DNA from: Microcebus murinus
Lineage: Eukaryota > Chordata > Mammalia > Primates > Cheirogaleidae
DNA length: 64,000 bases
NCBI RefSeq assembly: GCF_040939455.1
Contig: NC_134124.1
Location: 28,471,138 to 28,535,137 of the forward strand
Direction of reading: 5' to 3'
In this document: in pieces, positions 38,769 to 52,190 of the stretch
How positions within the stretch are numbered: position 1 is the first letter of the stretch
Layout: each line of letters begins with the position of its first letter
Notes under the pieces: generated by a model
The model's input: the letters and a program-made list of their open reading frames with translations, nothing else
Database searches by the model: none
What the model was told of the DNA's origin: nothing
Position numbers and translations under genes: made by a program

Positions 38769-41660
38769 GTAAATATTATTTCATCTTTTGTCATTATACT
38801 GATAGCATCAGGCTTTACATATATAACTTAGAAGTGACTTCCTCATTTTAGTGATAAAGAGCCTGAAATAGGCATCTAAAGGAAATATATTAAAGAAACA
38901 AAAAACAATGTTTTCCAACTTCCATTCACTAACTGATATCACAGGTTTCGTGTGGCCTCTAAAATATTTCTGTCATTCCAAATTGACTCATTATCTGTTT
39001 CCTAATTCCCTGCATAATCTCCCCTCTATTTAAATTTTCCCATTTACCTTTTTCCCCTCCTTGCATTTCCTGCACTTCTTTTTGTTCCCTTCTTAGTGCA
39101 TACCCATTTGTCTTTTCTAATACAGTCATATCTAACTTAATGAACTTTTACCAATATTATTGTAGATCTTATGTTTTAGTCTTCAAATTGGCATTTTTGG
39201 AAACAGTAATAGCTGCCTCTACTGACTAACAGAACAAGGAATGTGCGCCCAGTATCATTGGAGTTGACAGCAGGGGAAGCTGGCACAAAGTAAACTCCCC
39301 CAGAATACAATGAAATCAGCATATCTGAAAAGGATTAAAAATAATAAGCTTCAGGACAATTTCAAATACTGTTTCACACTTTTGAATTAAAGATAATGGA
39401 GTGAGAAATGGAATATCTACTCAAGGAGGTACCAAATTCTTCTGTTAGGCTTGCCACATTTCCTCTTGCAAAATAAGGTGTAAAAAGCAAGCATTTTTAT
39501 AGGTTATCGGTAGCATTAATGTGAAAAGTATAAGCTTTATTACTAACCATTTGAGATGCAAGGAAGCTCTCTGCCACAGAAATTGGATGACCAAGTGGGC
39601 TGACAGCTCCCTTGTGTTATAAAATAATGCAAACAATATTTTTTCACCCCAAACAAAATTGGTTAAAATTACATTTTCCCAAGTCATATGGAAATGCACT
39701 AATTTGTAACTTTCTAAAGCCAACACATTTATGCTTCAGAGATACATAATTTAGTAACAAACAGCAGACTGAATTTTGATCAGGTTTTAAAAATGGGTAC
39801 AATAGCCTTCTCAGACTTCAAATGAGCTTAGAAAAGTCTCTTGGTATTCTCTCCCTCATGAAATTGTAAGGGTAACATTCCCTTGAAGTTTTTCAGAAAT
39901 ATGCAGTGAGAAGAAGTGAAAAGGTCTTGCATATTTGTATAATACATAAAGGCTCCAATGATTAAAACAGCCTTCAGACTTAATAGCAAGCATTTTGCTT
40001 TAAAGGCAATCATTTTCCAAGAACCTGGAGGAAAACCACATTATTGTGCTTTTCTTTTTAGAATTGATGGCTACATTATATAAGAATGGTAAAGTAAAGC
40101 ATGAAAACACACTGTTCCGATAGAAAAAAAAATTAATGAGAAATTTTTTCTTCTTCATTTTTTAGAGGAAAGGGTCATTTGGATTTTTTTCATTATAAAA
40201 CAAGAAGACCACCACCTAATGTGGTAGTCTTCCAAGTAACTGCAAAATATACACATAGATTTGTATAGCAAAGACAACCTTGATGGAGAATTTTCTATGC
40301 TCTTTCTAAAGAGTTTTACAGGATATAGAGTAATTGACATGATGAGGATCAACTATGACACATTGTATTACTACTACATGATTCAAACAACCTATAGGAA
40401 TAAAGCAACTACTTGAGAATATCCCTCGAGTATCAGGAACCTATTTTTCTCTGTTCCTTTTCTTTATAATGTCTGTTTATTTTTCAATGTACTTAATGTT
40501 GAAGAATGATGACATAGTTGGGCATAATTCATATTTTTTATTGACAATATTTTTTAAGATATAGTGACTCTTTTAGCTATTGGGGTGAGGGAGAATCTAT
40601 TGTCAAAAGGGATTAAATTCATAATCTATGGAACTATATATTTTATATTTAGTAGACTTCACAAGTTTGCAGGTTTATTTCCTTAAGTAAGATGAAAAAA
40701 TAGCAAATACAGCAAATCCTATGAAATAATTTTTATTTTCATTATTGCTCTATGAGAATTCAGCAGGATTTGTGCTCCTTCATTTAATTATTAGCAGGTG
40801 AGGAGTGATTGCAGGGATCCCACATGGATTGTCTTCCATGCTTCCTCACTGATTCTCATTTTAAATGTGAAAATCTATTTAATGATAGGATTGTGATATT
40901 GGTTAACTGTGATTTTGATTTAGTAATTGTGCAGAAAATCTTATTTGCATATCTTTTCTAAAAGCCAATTTGAAGTTCTGAGATATTTACTGAAGTTGAC
41001 TGGATTCTATACAGAAAAAATTGCCCTATATAGGACACAGTAGGTTTCAGAATATGTATCTGTTACTCATTTGCATAACAAACACTCTTTATAGTGACTG
41101 CAAAGGAAAAATTGAGAACTCCTTATCATTTGGCTTCAATCGTCAGATATAAACAACTTAAAATAATGTATACATTTTTCTGCACATAGTATAAACATGG
41201 AACTACATATTTATCAATAAAAGCACTCAATATAAATTATTGCATTTTGACAGATATTTAGAAAGCTTTCTGATTGAGATTATGTATTTTCACAATAAGT
41301 CTATGAATCAGGTTTCATTCAGTGATGAGTGCCATAAGCCACCTCAAACATAGCCTAAGGGAAATTAAAAAAAAAAAAAACTCACTGATTCGCTTGAAAA
41401 GCTGAAGTATAGTGCTGGTTTGGGGTTTAGTTGTACCCACATCTCCAAATGTCATCAGAAATCTACTCCTCTCCTCCACTCACTGGTAGATTTTGTGGTA
41501 TGTCTTATCATTTTGGTTATATTCTAACAGAGGCATCCTCCAAGTTTATCAGCAACCAACTCAAAGATAGAATCCACAAGACTAAAGAGTACTTCTTTCC
41601 TGGAAGTCTTGATATTGGCTGTACTTGATCCTGAATAAGCCACATGCCAACCCATGACAC
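38769..41660. other. Repeat-poor, gene-free 2.9 kb
   Basis: AT-rich unique-looking sequence. 41300-41640 vaguely resembles a DNA-transposon relic but I cannot assign it. No coding signal. Confidence 0.45.
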
Positions 41661-41662
41661 TG

Positions 41663-41840
41663 GAGGAATTGTTCTCAAAGCGTGGAGCCACAGGGATGGG
41701 GGGAGTGCAAGGTTGCCACTGGCATCTAGGCCAGGAATGCTGCTAAACATCATACAATGCACAGAACCATCTCACGCCCCCACAGCTCAGAAGTATCAAG
41801 TCCAAGATAACAATAAGGAAAGTTTGAGAAATTTTTCGCT
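41663..41840 (-). mobile_element. MER5A-type relic, reverse orientation
   Basis: 'aattgttctcaaagcgtgga', 'gttgccactggcatctaggc', 'aggaatgctgctaaacatca' and 'tacaatgcacagaaccatct' are the complement of the MER5A blocks seen at 38648. Confidence 0.75.
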
Positions 41841-43786
41841 AGATGTAGAATCAGTTCCTGCTGATTCACACTGGCTCTAGAGAGCTAGGACTAAGGAAGA
41901 TTTATCCAAGAGAACTACAATGCTCCAATCAAAAGAAAGGGTACTAAATGCTGAACAGGTGGCACCTCATGTCAGCAAGTAGTAATGTTTTTTGCCTCTA
42001 ATCTCTGAGTAGGAAAATTAAAAAAAAAAAAAAGAAAAAAAAAATCCAAAATGTTGACAATGAATTTTTACCTCAAATATAATTGGTAAAGCTGATTTTT
42101 CTGTTGTTGTTTTTTTTTTTAACTCATAATTTGTACTTGCTCTTAGTCTAGTTCCTTGGTGTTAGAAAAATAATTTGCATTTTGGTAAGTTGACTTGAAT
42201 CAGAAATTCTGCACTATTAACAAATTATTTCATACCTTGACTTTCATATTTTGAGGAAAATATAAAGGATTTTTAAAAATTATTCTATTTATATCTACTG
42301 TATTATTAAGTCAAATGTTTTGGCAGAAAATAATTTTATAATCAGAAGGGAAAAATCTACTAAGTGGCAAATTATAATTGTCTTCCTCATTTTTTTTAAC
42401 TTGACAATGACATTCTAGTTTATTTTTATTTTATTGGGTTAAATTGAATAATGTTCATAAAATAGCTTATTGGAGTTAATAAGAAATGATAAAAAAGAAC
42501 CCTATAATACTTTAGATTTATTTATTTAAACAATCTTAGTTTATTTTGCAATTACTGTACTTTGACTTGAAACGTTCCCATCCAAATATTGTATTTCATT
42601 TAAGTAAGAAAAACAATAAAAAAATCCAGCACTAATGCCAAAAGGTTGTTTGCACTGTCTCTTCTGTGTGTGTGGATGTGTGTGTTTGTGTGTTCAAGAA
42701 ACTCATTGTATAGTTCTATGTAGCAGGAAAGGTTTGATCCCAAGAATAAGGAACAAAAGCAGAGGTAACACGCCCTTCTGAAAGTAAATGCTAAATTACC
42801 ATGTGTTTTATGGTCAGATGTGAGCTCACATATATGTGCGCTCACATCTGACCATCAATCAGACCCTCAAGCTCGCCTCCAGGAAAGTTGAAAGAGTGCA
42901 TCTCACAGGAGAGGAAAATGCATTTAAAATTACTGCAACCATAAAATAAACTGACATAACCCAAAGCAACAAATAATGGAAGAAAAAAATCCTTCTGGGG
43001 CTCTGTCTCTCCTTCAGCAAAGATTTTTGTCTTTCTGTTTTTATTTCTTGTCAGTGATCCTGGGTGTGTTTAAAATGACATAAAATGCATCCATTATGCC
43101 CCCAGATTCTAACTGCTGCAGCCCTTGTACATTTCTCAAGAAAATTCAGGCTGCTGGAATAGAGAGCAGATGTAGAAGCAAAATGACAGCCCTTATGGGA
43201 TGCTGGGTGCTTTAAAAAAATATCCAAGCAATTTTCTCTATTGCATCATGCCTGAAAAGTAGCTTAATTCTTCTGTTATGATTAAAGTTGATTGATTGAA
43301 TTGATCTGTGATGCATCCTGTTTCCCTAGTTTACAAAGATGCTCAGGAAGAGTAAGGAAGCTGTCTGAACAGGATCCAAGTGCTTAATATATGCTGAGGT
43401 CCCACTTAACATTTATTATCTGTTATCGAAGGTAGGAGAAAAGCATGTAAATTATATGGATGCCTCTGATTCAAGGAAAGGGAAAGATAAATACTTATGC
43501 AGACACTCAGTGATTTTCATCAACCACTTTCTAAAACATACCCCATCTTTTTATAGACTTATCAGTAACTTTGTAAGAAGCTTTTTCCATTGCTGGTAAG
43601 TTAAACTTTTTTTGCCTTACCATTTCTTACATTAGTAAAGAAATCCAAAAAACATCGTCTGACTCTTAATATTATTTGATAAATGGAATTTGCAAAAAAA
43701 AAAATGTAGGACCTTCAGAAATATGGATCACTTTGAAATGATTCTCTTCATGATGTTTTTTCCCCCTAAATGGATATTAAAAAAAA
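41841..43786. other. Repeat-poor, gene-free sequence with a palindrome
   Basis: Unique-looking. Contains A-runs at 42017-42046, a TG-rich patch (about 42664-42692) and the 44-bp palindrome at 42811-42854. 43000-43400 is less AT-rich and has homeodomain-like sites (tgattgat at 43289), so it may be a regulatory block. No gene. Confidence 0.45.
42811..42854. repeat. 44-bp near-perfect palindrome
   Basis: The two 22-base halves (tggtcagatgtgagctcaca plus ta, and its partner ending ctcacatctgacca) are reverse complements except for one pair (T at 42826 against C at 42839). There is no spacer. It could extrude as a cruciform or fold as an RNA hairpin. Confidence 0.97.
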
Positions 43787-43880
43787 GGAAGGAAGGAAGG
43801 AAGGAAGGAAGGAAGGAAGGAAGGAAGGAAGGAAGGAAGGAAGGAAGGAAGGAAGGAAGGAAGGAAGGAAGGAAGGAAGG
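43787..43880. repeat. (GGAA)n microsatellite
   Basis: About 23 uninterrupted GGAA units after an A-run. Frames through it on both strands (KEGR and LPSF repeats) are by-products. Confidence 0.98.
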
Positions 43881-44454
43881 GACCATTAGCAGATATTGCA
43901 TAAGATTTTGAGTGTCTATAAAAATTACGTGAGGCAGTAACTTTTGATGTCTACTGAACATATATGCTTTTGAGATACAGAATTTACATAGAATCAGTCA
44001 TTAAATACACAAAAATTTTTATAAGTGTACAATTTTAATATTCAGGGGAAGAGTTCTAGAGTCAAAAAAACTATGAATCAGCAAATTGTAGCTTGGGCTA
44101 CTTATAGGAGACACCTTCCTCTAACATAGAGATCCATTGCCAATTTTTTTTCTTTTTGTAGTTATGCTATTATTAGTCATCTGAGGATCTAACATAATAA
44201 TAGAATTAGCAATAAAATTATAGAAGATAGACATTTTTCAAATATTCTTTTTTGTATGGAAGCTCTTTAAGGTGTTGGCTTTGTAGAGTTATGCATCAAC
44301 ATGATTGTCTTTTCTTGTTCTTATAGAAGATTTTTATTAAAGAAACACCCAAATATTTTTGGGTGTTTCTGTCTCAATCACAGCATCCCTATAAGCCATA
44401 TATAGGCATTACATAGTAATAACACTAATTAAAATAATTATAACAACTACAAAA
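43881..44454. other. Unassigned sequence with a hairpin
   Basis: Nothing recognised except the inverted repeat at 44341-44370. Confidence 0.5.
44341..44370. repeat. Perfect 13-bp inverted repeat (hairpin)
   Basis: agaaacacccaaa (44341-44353) and tttgggtgtttct (44358-44370) are exact complements with a 4-base loop. There is no U-run context or gene, so I do not call it a terminator. Confidence 0.95.
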
Positions 44455-44660
44455 TGAATATCAGTATAACTAATAACTGTGAGCTTTTTATGTGTCAATC
44501 ATTGTCATAAGCCCATGATAATGATTATTTTTTTAAATCTCAGAACAAACTGTAAGGTTGATATTGTCAACATCTCATTTTATAGATGAGGAAAGTGAGG
44601 CACAAAGAGGTTAACTAATTTCCTCATTTTCACAGAGCTGGCTTCCTCTCTCTCTGCCTC
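44455..44660 (-). mobile_element. MIR SINE, antisense, well preserved core
   Basis: 'tgtcaatcattgtcataagc', 'catctcattttatagatgag', 'gaaagtgaggcacaaagagg' and 'ttaactaatttcctcatttt' give a clear antisense MIR. Confidence 0.85.
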
Positions 44661-44987
44661 CATATCAGGTTTAAATTGGAGCATTGCTTCACTTCCACAG
44701 CGTGTGGGCTATTATGTGGCAAAACAGACAAACAAACAAACAAAAACAACCCCAGAGATTTTATTTTTCATTTTACATTGGCTCAGGGCCACAACTACAA
44801 AGAGAAATGAATACTGAATAGATGTAACTCTTTTTAAGAGTTTAGACCTTTCCAAATTCTCTCATCCCATTTTGTCCTTTTTATCTCAAATTCAAAAGTT
44901 TCATATTCAAAATTCAAATAGTCTTTGAACTTAAGTGGCCATAATTTTTCTAAAATCTGGCACTGTTAGCAAAAATAAAAGCTGTGT

Positions 44988-45152
44988 TTAGTTGCCAGAT
45001 ATAATATAGGGCATCCAGTTAAATTTGAATTTCAGGGAAATGATGGAATAATTTTAGTGTAAGTATTTCCCATGCAATATTTTGAACATACTTATACTCT
45101 AAAATTATTTTCTGTTTATCTGGAATTCAAATTTAATTGACCATCCTGCCTT
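44988..45152. mobile_element. Palindromic MITE-like DNA element
   Basis: The left arm 'ccagttaaatttgaatttca' ... 'aataattttagtgtaagtat' is matched in reverse by 'atacttatactctaaaatta' ... 'gaattcaaatttaattgacc'. The whole 165 bp folds on itself around 45080. This is a known type of old mammalian palindromic element; the family name is uncertain. Confidence 0.72.
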
Positions 45153-45604
45153 TTAATTTCTATTTAATTGTGTTTTAAATGCTAACTCTGATAACATTAT
45201 TTAATAGTGCTACAAGTTTCCCTTCCAGGGATATAAATTTTCATTATCATTAATATATGCAATCTGACATTAGCATTATTTTTCCTTAAAATTCTAAAAT
45301 TGTGTTATTCAAATATAATAGATAATAGCTTTACTCCTTTTAATATATGAACCTTCATCACCATCCTTAATAAATCTTTTTGCCTGTCTACTTGTCTTTC
45401 TTTCCTCCTAAATTTACTACTTTCCTCAATTCTTCACAATAAAATTTTGTATTTTTATCTAAGTTTATTTTGGAGTTAAACATTCCCTATTTCCCCCCAA
45501 AATAAAAATGTTTAATGTTATATTTTCATGACATCTGTCTTAAAATTCCTCAGCTTTTCCAAGTATGACAAAGAATTAAAAATATCAGTAATATCTCCCT
45601 CTTT

Positions 45605-46078
45605 TTTTATTTTTGTAAGAACACTTACCATGAGATCCACCCTCTTAACAAATTTCTAAGTGCACAATGCTGGATTGTTAACTATAAGCTCAATGTTGTA
45701 CAACAGATCTTATTCATCCTACAAACTAAAACCTTATGCCTATTGTATAGCAACTCATTTCCCCTTCCCTTATCCCCTAGCAATGGCCATTTTACTCTGT
45801 TTCTAAGAGTTTGACTATTTTAGATATCTATGTAAGTGGAATCAAGCAGTATATGTTGTTCTGTGACTGGCTTATCTCATGTAGTATAATGTCTTCTCAG
45901 GGTCACCACATTGTTGCATATGGCAGGATTTCCTTCTTCTTTAAGGCTGGACAATGTTTCATTGTATGTATATATCACATTTTCTTTATTTATTAATCCA
46001 TCAATGGATACTTAGGTTGTTTCTGTATCATGGCAATTGTGAGTAAGGTGTCAATGAACATGGGAATAGATTGAGAAG
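45605..46078 (-). mobile_element. Old L1M 3' region, antisense
   Basis: 'ccaccctcttaacaaatttc', 'ctaagtgcacaatgctggat', 'tagcaatggccattttactc', 'gtaagtggaatcaagcagta', 'cattttctttatttattaat' and 'ccatcaatggatacttaggt' follow the antisense L1M 3' order. Confidence 0.85.
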
Positions 46079-47025
46079 AATTGGTTTCCTCTATTTTCTT
46101 TTTAATCCATTGCTGGCACTTTTGTCCATTAATGGGCATGAATAGTCATTGATTTCACCCTAGAAACACTTTTTCTTATAATGAGAGCACTTAAAGTCTA
46201 CTCTTGGTGATTTTCAAGTATACATTTTTTTCTCTTTCATTTTAAAAGTGAGAATATATTTCTCAGAAATGTCCCAGCAAACACCCTTTTTCTGTTATTG
46301 GTCATAAATATTCATTGTCATGGCTTAAGTCAAACATTTAAGAGTAATGGATTAGGCTGACTGGTTTGAATCCATCAGAACATTAATGGTGACCATATCT
46401 GTGGTGACCATTTGAGGGCAGTTGACTGGCCAAATTACCATTCTCTCATCAAGAGAAGAGGGGGTATGCGATCGATAATTCGCATTACTGCAGATGGTGC
46501 TTGAGGATAACAAAAGCAACAATGATTTTTATAGAAAAACGTACTGGTAATGGTGAAACTATCTCAATAATTGCTTGGTCTTCATATTGTATATCTGTAG
46601 AAAACAGAAGGAAAACTTCCTCTGGCTTAACAGTAAACTAAATACACTTCTAACTAATCTTCTTATTTTTACTTTTTTTTCCCTTTTTTTAAAAAACATA
46701 TACATAAGTGGCAGCAGTTCTGTGACTTTTTGCTTCCGGCAGAGTAGACTATTGTGGGGCCAGTGAGGGCCCCATTTAAGTATTCTCTGTCTCGAGAAGG
46801 TGAACTCTTTGTCCAGAAGGCCTAAGGCTTTTGGACTAAATTTCGGCACTCTTGTTTTATAGAAACTTAAATCCTTACTTGGCCACTATTCTAAGTCAGG
46901 ACATTTTTGTTTGTTCCCAGATCAGTGACAGATTTTATTAATATCCATTTGGAACTATCGTGAGCTCTTAAATATGCAGTCCTGAAGCCATTAGGTTCTG
47001 TAACACTGTCAAAAATATTTCTCTT
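46079..47025. other. Unassigned sequence
   Basis: No repeat recognised. Overlapping frames near 46560-46850 lack domains. A few CpG near 46470-46490 and 46790-46845. Confidence 0.45.
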
Positions 47026-47395
<370 letters not shown>

Positions 47396-48074
47396 ACCAT
47401 TGGTAATTTAAAATTATTTATAATGAAGAAGTTAAACCAGTCTTATTATTTATTCTTGCACTTTTGTTATACCTGTCCTGTCTAAGTGTTCCAGGGGCAT
47501 TATAGAAATTAAATTTCTATACCATTTCTGTACTCTATTTTTATTTTTAAAATGTTTTTTCTTGAATGAACAACATTTGATAGCACAACAAAGTGATTAT
47601 AGTTACCAATAAGTTATGGTGTACTTTAAAATACTAAAACAGTTATTTTAGTTATTGGAATGTTCCTAACACAAAGAAATGATAAATACTTGAAGTGATG
47701 GATACCTCAATTACTCTGATTTTATTATTATACATGGCATGCCTGTATTAAAACTTCACATGTACCCTATAAATATATACAACTATTGTGTACTCATAAT
47801 AATTAAAATGTGAATCTTCAATATATACCTGCCTTCAGTAAAATATGAAAGGTCCTTTGCCTGAATACTTTCATAATTACTGTTTTATTGACATTACTTT
47901 CATATCTTGGTGGGATGGGATGATTTCTAAGGTGACGTACAATACAGGAAATTTGAAACTCATGTGGAATCCATACTGTAATTTCATTTAATGACTTCAT
48001 TAAATTCTATAGTACCCTTCTTTTTTATGTTATAATATTTAAGATTAAGCACACCATAAATACAAAAGATTTGA
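47396..48074. other. AT-rich unassigned sequence
   Basis: Nothing recognised; 47590-47820 has L1-like flavour (tactaaaacagtt, atgtaccctataaatatata) but is too weak to call. Confidence 0.4.
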
Positions 48075-48490
48075 CTCCTTTTGAGTAAGAGCTTTATTGA
48101 AATATGATTCAAATACTATATAATTCACCCATTTAAAGTACATAAATAAATGTTTTGTGGCATATTCAGAGAATTGTGCAACCTTAATCACAAATTTTAG
48201 AATATTTTTATCACTCCCTAAAAAATCTCCATAGTACTCATTAGTAGTCACTTTCATTTGCCCTTACCACTCCCAGTCTTAAGCAGCCACTATTCTCATT
48301 TCTTTCTCTATAGACTTGCTTATTCTGAATACTTCATATAAATGGAATGATGCAACGTGAGGTCTGTTGTGATTGGTTTTTTCATAGAAAATAAAATATC
48401 TTTCATAATATGGCATGTTTCAGTACTTTATTCCTTTTTATTGCCAAATAATATTCCATTATATAAATATGGTATGGCCCTTTTTAACAC
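48075..48490 (-). mobile_element. Old L1M 3' region, antisense
   Basis: 'gagctttattgaaatatgat', 'aattcacccatttaaagtac', 'gagaattgtgcaaccttaat', 'cattagtagtcactttcatt', 'atacttcatataaatggaat' and 'aataatattccattatataa' form a clear antisense L1M 3' series. Confidence 0.88.
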
Positions 48491-49185
<695 letters not shown>

Positions 49186-50063
49186 AAAGTAATCTTAAAC
49201 AACAGCATCTTTGTTTTTGAGAATAACTATAAATATTCACGTAATTACTTTTTCTTCCCACTATCAGGCATATGTGGGTAATGTGTATAACTATCTACCT
49301 ATCCATCACCTTCCTCTCTCTCTCCCCGATCTCTCCGTGTATGTGAATAAATATATAAAACATGCATATCTCTTAAGAATTTTATATATATATACCTTTA
49401 CCTGTGATAATGTCAGATATATGGTTGAATTGGAAAGTATTTATTTCCTTTTTAAATGAAAGGCTGATAATTCACTTAATATACTAAATATTATGGTAGA
49501 AGAATCTTGACCTCCTCTATATCTGTTTTGGGCCAAGACAGAAAGTAGAAGTTAAAAAAACATGTAATTTTTGGCAAAGTTATAAACTCTACTGTTTCAG
49601 AATATTTTTTTTCATTTTTAAATATGAATCAGAATAGAAGAAAGGTGATATACAAAGTTGTGAAAAGTCTGAATGGAAAAATATAAGGTAATTCAGAGGA
49701 GCTGTAAGACATAGTTATATAGATAGATAGATATGGAGACCATAGCAGAGAATTTCTCAGAATTGAGAGATATATATCATTAGGTAAATGTACTTTAACA
49801 ATCAAGCAGGAAAAATATAAATAATTGTACACCTAGATGCTTCATAATAAAAGATGTTAAACAACAACCAGTGTAATGGCAAACAACACAGAGAAATTAA
49901 ATGAAAAATATGTATAGCAATATATTTAAATACCAAAAATGATAATAAATGAATAAAAAGTTCCCTATTAATATTATAGCATAGCATGATAATATTTACA
50001 TTAAGTTTGAGAACATGAAAAATATAGCATGTGTTTCTTGTTAACATATGAAAATATGGCATC
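49186..50063. other. AT-rich unassigned sequence
   Basis: Contains (TA)n near 49383-49394 and (GATA)n near 49719-49732. No repeat family or gene recognised. Confidence 0.5.
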
Positions 50064-50437
50064 AGGAATATAAACAACTAGTTATTTTTTTTTTTTTGAG
50101 ACAGAGTCTCACTTTGTTGCCCAGGCTAGAGTGAGTGCCGTGGCGTCAGCCTAGCTCACAGCAACCTCACACTCCTGGGCTCAAGAGATCCTCCTGCCTC
50201 AGCCTCCCGAGTAGCTGGGACTACAGGCATGCGCCACCATGCTCGGCTAATTTTTTCTATATATATTAGTTGGCCAATTAATTTCTTTCTATTTATAGTA
50301 GAGACGGGGTCTCGCTCTTGCTCAGGGTGGTTTCGAACTCCTGACCTTGAGCAATCCGCCCGCCTCGGCCTCCCAGAGTGCTAGGATTACAGGCGTGAGC
50401 CACCGCGCCCGGCCAGGAATATAAACAACTAGTTATT
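50064..50437 (-). mobile_element. Young lemur-type Alu, antisense, 23-bp perfect duplication
   Basis: Full-length antisense Alu from poly-T (50087) to 'ccaccgcgcccggcc' (about 50414). It carries the lemur-type 'ttggccaattaatttctttc' junction and most CpG sites. The 23 bases starting aggaatataaacaactagtt are identical at 50064-50086 and 50415-50437. The duplication is longer than typical for Alu (usually under about 20 bp). Confidence 0.97.
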
Positions 50438-50639
50438 AATAGTGGTTACTTCTAGAGAGAAATATAGGGTAACAGGACTATAGAGGATTTCACAGAGATT
50501 TTAACTTCATCTGTAATATATTTATTCTTTAAAAATATTAGAAAAATATGAAAATATGTAAAATCTAGGTGATTACATATGGGAGTTCATCATTCTTTAG
50601 TATGTCATATGTCTGAAAATTTCATTATGAACACAATTC

Positions 50640-50820
50640 TAGAAACAGGTCACTTGGATATTGGAATGCTCCTTACAAATTGTGGCATTTTAGACTAGCT
50701 ATTTAACCCCTCCTTGGCTCGGGTTCCTTACCTGCAATATGGTAATATTAATTGAACATGCATAACAAAGTGATGGTTACTGTGTCATATAGTAATGATC
50801 AATAAATATTAGTTCAAATT
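50640..50820 (+). mobile_element. MIR SINE fragment, sense
   Basis: 'tagctatttaacccctcctt', 'ggctcgggttccttacctgc', 'aatatggtaatattaattga' and 'atgatcaataaatattagtt' follow MIR order. Confidence 0.65.
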
Positions 50821-52044
50821 ATTCTTTACATGCAATACAGTTAAACTGTTTAATGACATGTGGAATGGAAAGAGACAGATATAGAATGCCTACCACATCT
50901 ATTGTATTCATTGCACATATCATTTATTCCTAATTTTGTTGAACGATTGTTCTCCCTCCTTGGGACTGATATTTCACAAATGTGGCTTAGAACATGAAAT
51001 CCTACACCATTTGTTCATTATGAACAAATGCCTATTTATGAATTCTTGTCTCAGAAGCTAATTTAATTGGTGCATCCAACTACTATTGCTTATTTCACAC
51101 TTCAGTAGGTGAAGATGCATTAATAATCGAAGTTTCAAACTGTAATTAACATTAGCTTTAGGCTCCTGACAATGAAATGATTACATTTTAATATATGGGT
51201 TGATAAACAAAGTTAATCTAACATACGAATAAACAGCAAAAATAACTTACATTTACTCTTTCTCTGCAAATTGATACATGCATTTGTGTGTTATCTAAAG
51301 CATGGGGAAGAAGAAAATGTCAAAGAAAAAGTGTATGACTGCCAATATAATACTTAAACCTAATCAATTCAACACACCTAACTAAATTTGAGACATTTCT
51401 ACAAAAACATTATTTTTCTAGTGAAAATTAAAAGATGTTTTTAGCCTTGCTTGATTACCTTTCACATTTTTCTGTATCATGTAGTTATGATTTAATATCA
51501 TATTTTACTCCATTCTTAATTGAATTAATTACTTTACAAAGATCTTTGAATAGTGAGTTTTTATGATGATAATCTTGTTCTTAATCATAACATTGCCCAA
51601 ACATATTTGCCTAGTTTTATTTTATTACTTTTATGTTGATAAAGATCACATTTGTGATATAACTTTAAGTGAGGAAAAATATATACTTGGCTTGATCCTT
51701 TATTCAGTGATATTTTCTGGAATTTTCCAGTATAGTTTTTAAATGACAGTGTTTGGAATGGTGCAAATCTAAATAACTGAGGTTGCTAGTTGTGATATTT
51801 TAACATCCTCAAACACTTAGATTTTGTGAACCTTGTGTTAAGGTTCTTGTGTTAACGTTTTTTTTTTCCAACCAAAAGAACAACTATGTTTAAGGGAAGT
51901 GATTTGTTCCATATGACCAAGCCAGTATCTAAGGATATTTTCTGATTGTGAATCAAGTGTTATTTATGTGCTACACTGCAGATTTTTAAGCATTAATAAT
52001 GAAAGAAATTACATGCTTTATACATATATACACACACATACATG
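50821..52044. other. Repeat-poor unique-looking sequence
   Basis: No repeat or gene recognised. 50930-51300 is rich in TAATTA/ATTA-like and inverted motifs (23-bp dyad at 51008-51030) and is a candidate conserved block. Confidence 0.45.
51008..51030. repeat. 23-bp perfect dyad
   Basis: catttgttcat and atgaacaaatg are exact complements around one base. Could be a protein-binding dyad; no other evidence. Confidence 0.95.
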
Positions 52045-52190
52045 CATACCTATCACTCTTCTAAATGCTTTACATGGATAATCAAAGTTGTCAAACAAGG
52101 ACTCTGAGAAGTTAAACTTACTCAGCTCTCACAGTTAGAAAAGAGGAATTCTAGATTGAGAGCTCAATATTTTATTACCTTTTTCCTACA
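52045..52190 (-). mobile_element. MIR SINE fragment, antisense
   Basis: 'ctaaatgctttacatggata', 'caaggactctgagaagttaa' and 'cagctctcacagttagaaaa' follow antisense MIR order; diverged. Confidence 0.55.

Noticed and set aside
43690..43961. Frames with KEGR or LPSF peptide repeats
   Set aside because: Translation of the GGAA microsatellite on both strands.
44341..44370. Hairpin as a transcription terminator
   Set aside because: Rho-independent terminators are bacterial, and there is no gene upstream.
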